Made by a program: the position numbers and the translations under genes
In this document: positions 1-5,748 of the stretch, in pieces
Position numbering within the stretch: position 1 is the first letter of the stretch
Layout: every line of letters starts with the position of its first letter
Origin: Vicinamibacteria bacterium
Lineage (GTDB): Bacteria > Acidobacteriota > Vicinamibacteria > Fen-336 > JAGNNV01
DNA: 5,748 nt
NCBI GenBank assembly: GCA_016650185.1
Contig: JAENWE010000200.1
Location: 1 to 5,748 of the forward strand
Direction: 5' to 3'
The notes under the pieces: model-generated
Databases searched by the model: none
What the model was told of the DNA's origin: nothing
The model's input: only the letters and a program-made list of their open reading frames with translations

Positions 1-2202
1 ATTGCTCCGACCCGTGGTTTCATAGGCGTAGATCGCCCCCGGGACCTCGAGGGGGCGCGTTCCATCGGCCCGGATCGCGTTGATGTTTCGCGACCGAAGT
101 TGATAGTCACCCCGGGCGGCGATCAAGGTGACCGAGCCCGTGAGACCTTTCATCTGCTGCTCGACGGAGAGCGAACCCTGAATGGACCGCGGAGCCCGCA
201 CATCGTTGTCGAGAACCCTGGTGTTCTGTGGCTGGGAGAAGCGATTCAGCGTCTCCACGGTCGGCACACTGGAAACCGCGCCGTTCGATAGGGTGATGGT
301 GTCCAGCACCGAGGGGTCGGTCACCAGATACTGGAGACGTCCGCCACCCAGGTAACGATTGGCGTCCAGGACCAGGCCGGCGGCGACCCGGTCGTAGAAA
401 ACTCCGATCCCGCCGCGGGTGACCGTTTTCGGAGTCTTGCCATCCGGGTTCATCTTGAGCGAGTAAGCGAACGAGACCCGGGGGGCCAGATCGACTCTGT
501 TCTTCAGATTGGTCTGAAGCTCGCCGCGGAGGCCGAGACCCAGAACCAGCCGCTCCGACTTCTTCCAGTCGTCGTTGAAGAAAAAGCCGGCGTCGGTCTG
601 GGCGACGTTGGCGTCGGGGTTTCCGCCCGCCACCAGGAACTGAGTCGCCCCGCCGCCGAGCGAGCGGATCTGCGAGGGCGAGTAGCCGAGGCTTTGCAGG
701 GCGAGAGTGCGTCGGTAGCGATCCAGGCTCGAAAGAGCCACGATCGAGGGGGAGCCGTTTGCTCCGAGGATGGGATTGAAGTTCTGATCCAGCTCCGGCC
801 CGGAGCCGCCCGCGAACGTGACCACGCCCGCGAAGTTGTTTCGCGAGAGTTCGTCCGTGGAGTCCCGACGTACTCGAAAGCCGCTTCGGAAGGCGTGGCT
901 CCTGGTGGCCCAGGAAACCACGTCGGAGAGTTCAAAACGCGATCCGTCGTTTCTGGACACCCCCACCGCGGCGCCGCCGCTGGTGAAAGCGTCCTGGACC
1001 ACCAGGGTGGGCGAGGGGTTCTGGGCCGTCTGGTCGCTGCCGCTTTTGCCGAAGCGCAACCGAACCTCGTTCACCGCCCGGCCGACCAGGCTGTTCACGG
1101 TCAGGTCGGCGTTGTTGTCGTAGTTCGTCGAATCGTAGCCGCGGGATGCCAGGTTGAAACCGCCGATGCCGCTGTCCGTCGCTTTGTTTTCGGAATGGGA
1201 ATAGCGAACGGTCAGGGACTGACGCTCCGAGATCTGCCAGTCAATACGTGGCGAAAAGGACAGACGGCTCTGGGGTCGAGTGAGGGTCTGCGCGAAGGGT
1301 GCGCTCGCCAGATTCGAGTCGAGGATCACCGCATTGATGGTCTGGTTGTCGTCCACCGATCGGTAATCGGAATCGAGCGAGAACGACGCCGATTTCCCCA
1401 GCGGCCCCGCGAAGTCCATGCCGTAGTCCTCGCGCTGATAGGGCGGTTTGTTGGGAGCGTACGGGTTCCGGGTGTTGAGGGAATCGTTGTTGAAGCGGAA
1501 TGAGATGCCCCCTCGGTACTTGTCTGTGCCCGGCCGGGTGATGATCTGGATTCGCCCGAACCCCATCCGGTCGAACTCCGAAGAGAACGGATTGGAGTTG
1601 AGCCGGATCTCCTTGATCGAGGCCTTGCTCGGAATTCGGCCCCCCGTGAATCCGTCAATGAAGATCTGTCCCCCGTTGGGGCCGCCCGAATTTCCGGCCA
1701 GGGCCTGCAGGTAGGCCTCGAGTTCGTCCGGATCGTCGGGAAGGGCCTCGAGGTCGCCGTCCTTCAGCACTATGGCGCCTGCGTTCTGAGAGGCGTCGAG
1801 GCTGACCGCCGATGCCTGCTCCTGCACGGTGACCGCCTCGGAGCGCGCCACTTCGAGGCGGATTTCCTGCACGGTCGGCGCCTCGACCTTCAGTTCCACG
1901 TTGGCGGCGGCGAAGGCCACGAATCCGACCTTTTCCGCGGTCACCACGTAGAAGCCCGCGGGGACGGCTACGCGAAACCGCCCCTCCTTGTCGCTCGTCA
2001 CGTTCCGGCTGGTGTCCCCGGTGAGGGTGATCTTGACTCCGGACAAAGTGGCTCCGGTCTGGTCCATCACCCGGCCTTCGATTATTGCTTCGGCCTCCAG
2101 CGCTCGGGCCGGAGGGGCGAGGCCCGGAAAAGAGAGGGCCAGCGTGATCGCGAGCATCGATAGCGCGGGTCGCTTGAGTTTTGGGAGCGCGAGGAGGTTC
2201 AT
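1..2202 (-). CDS. Oar-like TonB-dependent outer-membrane receptor (N-terminal 734 residues; 3' end outside window)
   Basis: The minus strand is open without a stop from an ATG at 2202 down to base 1, so this is a partial gene lacking its C-terminus. Seen in the sequence: a signal peptide (basic K8/K10/R11, hydrophobic 13-28, likely cleavage after A-R-A at residue 34); a carboxypeptidase-regulatory-like beta-sandwich at about 40-118, with E-G-R-V at 42-45 and D-x-x-G-R-F at 71-76; a plug domain at about 121-235 containing LPDDPDEL (154-161), GGQIFIDGFTGGR (177-189) and NPFSSEFDRMGFGRIQI (204-220); then alternating aromatic/polar strands of the beta-barrel. Such proteins are gated outer-membrane channels driven by TonB-ExbBD, or adhesin-like Oar proteins; the family is usually around 900-1100 residues, so perhaps a quarter to a third is missing. 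The ligand cannot be read from the sequence. No good Shine-Dalgarno precedes the start, but no in-frame alternative gives a signal peptide as good. It lies 88 bases downstream of the DUF5666-like gene, probably in the same transcript. Confidence 0.93.
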   Translation of the reverse strand, partial: MNLLALPKLKRPALSMLAITLALSFPGLAPPARALEAEAIIEGRVMDQTGATLSGVKITLTGDTSRNVTSDKEGRFRVAVPAGFYVVTAEKVGFVAFAAANVELKVEAPTVQEIRLEVARSEAVTVQEQASAVSLDASQNAGAIVLKDGDLEALPDDPDELEAYLQALAGNSGGPNGGQIFIDGFTGGRIPSKASIKEIRLNSNPFSSEFDRMGFGRIQIITRPGTDKYRGGISFRFNNDSLNTRNPYAPNKPPYQREDYGMDFAGPLGKSASFSLDSDYRSVDDNQTINAVILDSNLASAPFAQTLTRPQSRLSFSPRIDWQISERQSLTVRYSHSENKATDSGIGGFNLASRGYDSTNYDNNADLTVNSLVGRAVNEVRLRFGKSGSDQTAQNPSPTLVVQDAFTSGGAAVGVSRNDGSRFELSDVVSWATRSHAFRSGFRVRRDSTDELSRNNFAGVVTFAGGSGPELDQNFNPILGANGSPSIVALSSLDRYRRTLALQSLGYSPSQIRSLGGGATQFLVAGGNPDANVAQTDAGFFFNDDWKKSERLVLGLGLRGELQTNLKNRVDLAPRVSFAYSLKMNPDGKTPKTVTRGGIGVFYDRVAAGLVLDANRYLGGGRLQYLVTDPSVLDTITLSNGAVSSVPTVETLNRFSQPQNTRVLDNDVRAPRSIQGSLSVEQQMKGLTGSVTLIAARGDYQLRSRNINAIRADGTRPLEVPGAIYAYETTGRSN

Positions 2203-2290
2203 TTTGTGGAGGCGCCGATCTGTCGGATTGGAAAAACTGATTCTTGTTGTGAGTGAGAAGTGAAGGGAAGACAGGGAGCTGTGGAAGGCC

Positions 2291-3553
2291 TTAGGGCACG
2301 TCCATCGCTCCGTCCAGAAGTCCGGCGGGCATGCCGACATCGACGCCGCCTCTACGATTCGCGCGCGACGCGAAGATCTCTATTCCGGCGAGCATATTGA
2401 AAGCGATGGCGCGACCCGAAGCGTCGATCTTGCCCACCACGGCGCCCACCCAGTCGTCCTTCTTGAGCTCAGCGAGAGTGATGGTCGGCATCCGCTCAAC
2501 CACGCCCTGCATGCCGCGGTTGCCCCGGGGGCCGCCTGCGCCCGGACCACGGCCGCCCATTCCCGCCGAAGGGGCCCCGGTTCCCGGCGCTCCCCGGTCC
2601 GGTCGACCGGAACCGCCCTCCGGGCGCTCATTGCCCATCGTCGGCGCACCGCCATCGCGAGGAGGCCCGCCCGGCCGGGCGCCGCCACCGGCCATCATGG
2701 TCAGCATGGCTCCCATCTCCGCCGGGATCCTGCGAATCGCTCCGCCCGCAGCGATGGTGAGGGCGAATTTCTCGTTCGACTCCAGATCCTTGACGTTCAG
2801 CGTCCCGGTTGCAATATCCATACGCTCAATGGCGAGAGCTCTGGTTTTGAAAGAGCCGAAGACCACTCGGTCCGCGTTCATTGTGGATCCATCCGCCGAT
2901 TGCGTCCCCAGGAGCCGGAGCTGATCCCCTTCGGCGATGTCCTGGACCTGCGCCGGTTTGGCGTCCTCGAATTTCGCCGAGGTGTCGGAATAACGATGCA
3001 GTGTGGCGCGCTTTGCGTCGATCACCATGGAGACTTCGGCCGTTGCGGCGGCCCCGGCGGGGGTGGGAGGCGCGGCGGAGGCGGAGGAGGAGGAACTGAC
3101 GCGGATTGTGAACTGCCCGCTGGGCGCATCCACCGCGGTGACCGTACCCACCACCGCGCGCTCACGCCAGGCTCTCTGTTCGGCTTCGTTTCGGGCGGCG
3201 AGGTCGGTCTTCGCCATCACAACAATCTGGAGGACGCCATCGATCCGGCCGTCGCTTCTCGAGCCCCCACGAATCAGGACCCGGTCGCCGGGCGTGACGA
3301 CCCCGAATTCGATAGGGGCCGCGTTTTGAAGAGACTTTTCACCCGGGGCGACTTTGAGCAGTCTCGCTTTTTCGGCAAGCGCCGCCACCAGGGCTGAGCC
3401 GTCATCGAGCCTCACCGAGAACGTGCGGGCCGTGGCGTCGACGGACTCGACCTGGCCGAGGACGGGGGCGGGCGCCGGGGTTTGAGCAAAGCCTTGGAAG
3501 CTCACCAGGCCCAAGGCCGCGGTCGCGATCCACGGCGCCACTTTTGTCTTCAC
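2291..3553 (-). CDS. Secreted DUF5666-like three-repeat protein with Gly/Pro/Arg-rich insert
   Basis: A 420-residue protein of unknown function. The start chosen is GTG at 3551-3553: it is preceded by GGAGAG four bases upstream and yields a clean signal peptide (K2, K4, hydrophobic core 5-19, cleavage after G-F-A at 23). An in-frame GTG at 3604 would add 17 residues and bury the signal. The mature part shows three related units. Each begins with a G-x-V-x-x-V-D-A-x(4)-F-x-V pattern (31-47, 134-150, weaker 239-254) and ends with a G-D-x-V/L...D-G...strand (89-113, 209-233, 366-394). This resembles DUF5666, a small beta-barrel-like domain found in exported proteins. In the third unit the two halves are separated by a low-complexity insert (about 287-352) rich in Gly, Pro and Arg. 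A Ser/Ala/Pro-rich stretch (153-171) interrupts unit 2. There are no catalytic motifs and no lipobox cysteine. The gene next to it encodes an Oar-like receptor; a periplasmic or surface accessory role for that receptor is inference only. Confidence 0.85.
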   Translation of the reverse strand: MKTKVAPWIATAALGLVSFQGFAQTPAPAPVLGQVESVDATARTFSVRLDDGSALVAALAEKARLLKVAPGEKSLQNAAPIEFGVVTPGDRVLIRGGSRSDGRIDGVLQIVVMAKTDLAARNEAEQRAWRERAVVGTVTAVDAPSGQFTIRVSSSSSASAAPPTPAGAAATAEVSMVIDAKRATLHRYSDTSAKFEDAKPAQVQDIAEGDQLRLLGTQSADGSTMNADRVVFGSFKTRALAIERMDIATGTLNVKDLESNEKFALTIAAGGAIRRIPAEMGAMLTMMAGGGARPGGPPRDGGAPTMGNERPEGGSGRPDRGAPGTGAPSAGMGGRGPGAGGPRGNRGMQGVVERMPTITLAELKKDDWVGAVVGKIDASGRAIAFNMLAGIEIFASRANRRGGVDVGMPAGLLDGAMDVP

Positions 3554-3557
3554 TGAA

Positions 3558-3563
3558 CTCTCC
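3558..3563 (-). promoter_or_regulatory. Ribosome-binding site deciding the DUF5666-like gene start
   Basis: Read on the minus strand this is GGAGAG, four bases before GTG 3551-3553. The longer candidate start at 3602-3604 has only a GAGAGA run directly abutting it, with no spacer. Together with the signal peptide that begins at the shorter start, this supports the 420-residue form. Confidence 0.55.
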
Positions 3564-3620
3564 ACACAGAAAAATCGAACCGCAAGGCCGGAACGTCGGA
3601 TCACTCTCTCGCCTTGGCCT

Positions 3621-3649
3621 TAAGTAATTGTTACGAAAAGGCTTGGCAA
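3621..3649 (-). promoter_or_regulatory. Weak sigma70-like promoter candidate for the DUF5666/receptor pair
   Basis: TTGCCA and TACTTA on the minus strand are separated by exactly 17 bases, about 70 bases upstream of the chosen GTG start. The -35 box matches 5 of 6 consensus bases but the -10 box only 2, so this is a suggestion resting mainly on position and local A/T richness. Confidence 0.22.
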
Positions 3650-3794
3650 GAACTTTAGCAGCGCCCGACCGAGAAACTGGAGCCCCGCCCACAAGGACTG
3701 GAATCATCCCATCAACTTAGACCGGCCAGCCGGCCGAGGGGTTGAGGCATCGTTGTGCCCGAGATTCCGATGAGCGCGCGCCATTCTCCATGAC

Positions 3795-5099
3795 ATGATC
3801 GCGGCCGCGATGAGCCAATCCAGACGCTACGACGCGATGCTCGATCGGGTTGCGGCCCTCTATCAACGAAATCGACAGCAGGGACTTTCGCCCTGGTGCG
3901 GCCATGACTACGATTTCGTCTGCCCCTCCACCGGCGCCTATCCCTTTCAGTGGTTCTGGGACTCATGCTTCCACGCCATCGTACTGGCACGCTACGACAT
4001 GGATCGTGCTCGGTCGGAGATTCGCAGCCTGCTCAGGAATCAGCTCGACGACGGCCTGGTGTCCCACGTCACATTCTGGCAGCGCGAAGCCTTCGAGGAG
4101 ATGCTGAAGGAATACTCGATCGCATACCGTACTCCGTACCTGTCCGATTGCATTCAGCCCCCGCTTCTCGCCGAGGCGCTCTTCGCGATCTCCCGTGGCG
4201 AAGGAGGACGAGAGTGCCTGGCCGAGATGCTGCCGCGGGTCCGTCGCTACTATGACTGGCTCGACCGGATGCGGGATCCGGATCAGGATGGCCTGATCGC
4301 CATCCTCCAGCCCGACGAATCCGGGCTCGATCACATCCCCAAGTACGACAAATATCTCGGAGTGAAAGACCCCACCCGCGACGAGTTCACCGCGGCCTGG
4401 CAGCGGGCCGTCGGTCCCTATGCGGAGATGAAGCGCGATCACGACAAGATGTTCGCGGCCGACCGGTTTATCTGCGAGGACGTGCTGGTCAACACCATCT
4501 ACGCTGAAAACGAGCGAGTGCTCGCCGAACTTCTCGAAGAGGGCGGTGATCCGGAGGGCGCGAGGGTCATGCGTGAGCGCGCCGCCAGGACCACGGCCTC
4601 GCTCCTCAACAAGTGCTACGACGATAAGACCGGACTCTTCTACGACCTTGCCGGCCTGCGCGAAGAGCCGCTGCGAGTCAACACCGTGACTTCCTTGATG
4701 CCGATTCTGCTCTCTGACCTTCCGAGGGAGATGGTCGAGGCTCTGGTGAAGCACCTCTCCGACCCGAAGGAGTACGCCGCCGCCTTTCCGGTTCCTTCCA
4801 TAGCGCTCAACGAGCCGCTGTACATGAAGCCATCGGATGGACGACCGGCGCTCGATTCGAAGCTGCTGTGGCGCGGCCCCGCCTGGATCAACACCAACTG
4901 GTACATCGCCCGCGGATTGCGCCGCCACGGCCACGTCGACCTCGCCCGGACCATCGAAGATCGCTCCGCGGTCCTGATCGAGCGGGGCGGCTTCCGCGAG
5001 TACTACGATCCTTACACCGGCGAGGGCTTCGGCGCGCACCACTTCTCCTGGACCGCCCTGGTTCTGAACATGCTGGCCGATCACGAAGGAGTTCAATAG
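3795..5099 (+). CDS. GH63 / mannosylglycerate-hydrolase-like (MGH1-like) glycoside hydrolase
   Basis: A 434-residue protein without signal peptide or membrane segment, so likely cytoplasmic. It matches the (alpha/alpha)6-barrel catalytic domain shared by GH63 enzymes and mannosylglycerate hydrolases, and its length fits the stand-alone bacterial forms. Visible landmarks in order: QWFWDSCFHAI (52-62), Q-P-D-E-S-G-L-D (172-179), LLWRGPAWINTNWY (357-370), GGFREYYDPYTGEG (398-411) and HHFSWTALVL (415-424). By comparison with E. coli YgjK, where an ESGMD aspartate is the general acid and a QENYNP glutamate the general base, D179 and E402 are the likely inverting pair. The family hydrolyses alpha-glycosidic bonds of small sugars or compatible solutes; the substrate here is not determined. 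TGA at 3771-3773 limits the start. ATG 3795 gives the longest form; ATG 3810 (MSQSRRY) is an equally possible start, and neither has a good Shine-Dalgarno. The next gene starts 5 bases after the stop. Confidence 0.88.
   Translation: MIAAAMSQSRRYDAMLDRVAALYQRNRQQGLSPWCGHDYDFVCPSTGAYPFQWFWDSCFHAIVLARYDMDRARSEIRSLLRNQLDDGLVSHVTFWQREAFEEMLKEYSIAYRTPYLSDCIQPPLLAEALFAISRGEGGRECLAEMLPRVRRYYDWLDRMRDPDQDGLIAILQPDESGLDHIPKYDKYLGVKDPTRDEFTAAWQRAVGPYAEMKRDHDKMFAADRFICEDVLVNTIYAENERVLAELLEEGGDPEGARVMRERAARTTASLLNKCYDDKTGLFYDLAGLREEPLRVNTVTSLMPILLSDLPREMVEALVKHLSDPKEYAAAFPVPSIALNEPLYMKPSDGRPALDSKLLWRGPAWINTNWYIARGLRRHGHVDLARTIEDRSAVLIERGGFREYYDPYTGEGFGAHHFSWTALVLNMLADHEGVQ
3798..3811. repeat. Perfect 14-bp palindrome at the start of the glycoside hydrolase gene
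   Basis: ATCGCGGCCGCGAT is a perfect inverted repeat with no spacer. It overlaps the codons between the two candidate starts (ATG 3795 and ATG 3810) of the glycoside hydrolase. It could be an operator half-site pair or a structure at the translation start, or chance in GC-rich DNA. If the true start is 3810, the palindrome lies almost entirely in the leader. Confidence 0.5.
5085..5091 (+). promoter_or_regulatory. Ribosome-binding site of the CehA/McbA-type gene
   Basis: GAAGGAG lies inside the last codons of the upstream glycoside hydrolase, ending 13 bases before ATG 5105 and 10 before GTG 5102. Its position within the upstream reading frame and the 5-base gap between stop and start suggest translation of both genes from one mRNA, possibly coupled. 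The long spacing leaves the choice between GTG 5102 and ATG 5105 open. Confidence 0.65.
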
Positions 5100-5104
5100 A
5101 CGTG

Positions 5105-5748
5105 ATGCCGTCCAGTCGCCCTGCGATGCTGGCCGCCGCGTTCGTGGCGTCCGTGTTCGTCCCCGCGACTCGCGCCCAGCCGCAGGTCGCCCCGGAGGTT
5201 CGTCTGATCAAGGGGCACTACACCCAAAAGGACCAGCAGGTCGACCGCTACGTGAACGTGCCCTTCGATGTGCCCGCGGGCACGACCCGCATCGACATCG
5301 AATTGGCATACGACCGGGCGAAGGGGGAGAACGTCATCGATCTTGGCCTGCTGGAGCCAGGCCCCCTTGCTCTCGGCGCCAAAGCGTTTCGGGGCTGGAC
5401 CGGCGGCGAGCGCAGCGCCATCTTCGTGACCGCCACCGACGCGACGCCCGGGTACTGGCCGGGCCCCATCCAGGCGGGCGAGTGGCACGTTGGCCTCGGT
5501 CTGTACAAAGTTTGGGTCGCGGGTGTGGATGTCGAGATCACCATACGCATTTCCACTGCTCCGGCGGGGCCAGGCGGGCCGCCTCCCTTGCCGCCCAGAG
5601 CGAAAGAGCCGGTCCGATCCGGGCCCGCCTGGTACTCGGGCGCCCTGCACACGCACACGCACAACAGCGACGGCGCACTCCCCGCGCAGGCCCTGGCCGA
5701 GAAGGCCCGCGCTTCGGGACTCGACTTTCTGGCCATCACCGATCACAA
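5105..5748 (+). CDS. Secreted CehA/McbA-family PHP metallohydrolase (N-terminal 214 residues; 3' end outside window)
   Basis: Open from ATG 5105 to the window end with no stop, so partial. Residues 1-24 form a signal peptide (R5, hydrophobic 7-20, cleavage after T-R-A). About 32-150 is a beta-sandwich with FRGWTGGER (95-103), DATPGYWPGP (112-121), AGEWHVGLGLYKV (124-136), the N-terminal module typical of this family. A Gly/Pro-rich linker (153-173) leads to the PHP metal-binding domain: motif I LHTHTHNSDG (181-190; ligands H182 and H184, with D189) and motif II AITDH (210-214), where the window ends. Motifs III and IV and the rest of the site are not visible. The family is named after CehA, a carbaryl (carbamate) hydrolase; most members have no known substrate, and the fold is shared with PHP phosphoesterases, so the bond cleaved is uncertain. 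GTG 5102 directly upstream is an alternative start with better spacing to the GAAGGAG ribosome site. Probably co-transcribed with the glycoside hydrolase. Confidence 0.9.
   Translation, partial: MPSSRPAMLAAAFVASVFVPATRAQPQVAPEVRLIKGHYTQKDQQVDRYVNVPFDVPAGTTRIDIELAYDRAKGENVIDLGLLEPGPLALGAKAFRGWTGGERSAIFVTATDATPGYWPGPIQAGEWHVGLGLYKVWVAGVDVEITIRISTAPAGPGGPPPLPPRAKEPVRSGPAWYSGALHTHTHNSDGALPAQALAEKARASGLDFLAITDH

Larger units (their letters stand above)
3554..3794. promoter_or_regulatory. Divergent intergenic region between the two gene pairs
   Basis: About 240 bases separate the outward-reading gene pairs, so promoters for both should lie here. It contains the most A/T-rich stretch of the neighbourhood (about 3619-3660). 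The only candidate I can propose is on the minus strand: TTGCCA (3644-3649) as -35 and TACTTA (3621-3626) after 17 bases as -10. The -10 match is poor. On the plus strand TTGGCA (3643-3648) is a good -35 look-alike, but no acceptable -10 follows. A short CCGGC-CA-GCCGG inverted repeat (3722-3733) has no T tract. No riboswitch or small RNA gene is recognisable. Confidence 0.4.

Noticed and set aside
504..935. Minus-strand frames at 504-935 and 1326-1658 on the receptor's own strand
   Set aside because: They are out of frame with the receptor and rich in Arg/Ser as expected for a shifted reading of GC-rich codons. They do not indicate a frameshift because the receptor frame continues through both without interruption.
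694..1503. 269-codon plus-strand frame, with smaller frames at 100-291, 818-1123, 1448-1714 and 1988-2263
   Set aside because: All lie antisense to the Oar-like receptor, whose frame is open for 734 codons with recognisable domains. The plus-strand translations are compositionally odd and motif-free.
2331..3397. Plus-strand frames (2331-2924, 2881-3099, 2900-3397, 3003-3329) opposite the DUF5666-like gene
   Set aside because: Pro/Arg/Gly-biased shadows; the minus-strand frame has a signal peptide, internal repeats and a ribosome site.
3554..3604. N-terminal extension of the DUF5666-like protein to GTG 3602-3604
   Set aside because: It would put 17 polar residues before the signal peptide and has no properly spaced ribosome site, unlike GTG 3551-3553.
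3722..3735. Inverted/direct CCGGC repeats as a possible terminator or operator
   Set aside because: Arms of only 5 bp, a two-base loop and no following T tract; common by chance in GC-rich sequence.
3963..5096. 377-codon open frame on the minus strand opposite the glycoside hydrolase
   Set aside because: It mirrors nearly the whole of a gene with clear GH63-like motifs. GC-rich DNA readily leaves antisense frames open, its translation shows no family motifs, and it has no convincing ribosome site.
5093..5746. 217- and 163-codon minus-strand frames at the right edge
   Set aside because: The plus strand encodes an unmistakable CehA/McbA-type PHP protein through the whole region, so these are shadows.
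1..5748. CRISPR array, tRNA/rRNA, insertion sequence or phage/defence system
   Set aside because: No regularly spaced repeats, no cloverleaf-like or rRNA-like stretches, and no transposase, integrase, toxin or nuclease motifs. Almost all sequence is accounted for by four ordinary coding regions.

Overview
The window is GC-rich bacterial DNA carrying four protein genes in two divergent pairs. The left pair is read on the minus strand and the right pair on the plus strand, meeting at a roughly 240-base intergenic region (3554-3794). The most telling gene is a minus-strand Oar-like TonB-dependent receptor. It has a carboxypeptidase-regulatory-like N-terminal domain and a plug of the kind I associate with Acidobacteriota. 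Its partner, a secreted protein of DUF5666-like repeats with a Gly/Pro/Arg-rich insert, fits the same group. Acidobacteriota or a close relative is therefore the best guess, but it is an inference from family resemblance, not from a marker gene.

Left half, minus strand, in transcription order. A secreted three-repeat DUF5666-like protein (3553-2291) is followed 88 bases later by the Oar-like receptor (2202 to beyond base 1). The receptor is open for all 734 codons visible and its C-terminal part lies outside the window. No terminator is visible between the two, so co-transcription is plausible. Both have signal peptides, placing them in the periplasm, cell surface or outer membrane.

Right half, plus strand. 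A cytoplasmic (alpha/alpha)6-barrel glycoside hydrolase of the GH63 / mannosylglycerate-hydrolase-like (MGH1-like) group (3795-5099) is followed after 5 bases by a secreted PHP-type metallohydrolase of the CehA/McbA family (5105 to beyond 5748). The ribosome-binding site of the second gene lies inside the last codons of the first, so the two are probably translated from one mRNA. The metallohydrolase is cut by the window edge just after its second metal-binding motif.

The picture is of an envelope/uptake pair facing a small catabolic pair. Nothing in the sequence directly links the two pairs except the shared intergenic region. I saw no tRNA, rRNA, CRISPR array, insertion sequence or clear intrinsic terminator. 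The two longest genes at the window edges are easily missed because they have no stop or no end inside the window, and GC-rich antisense frames in them look open.
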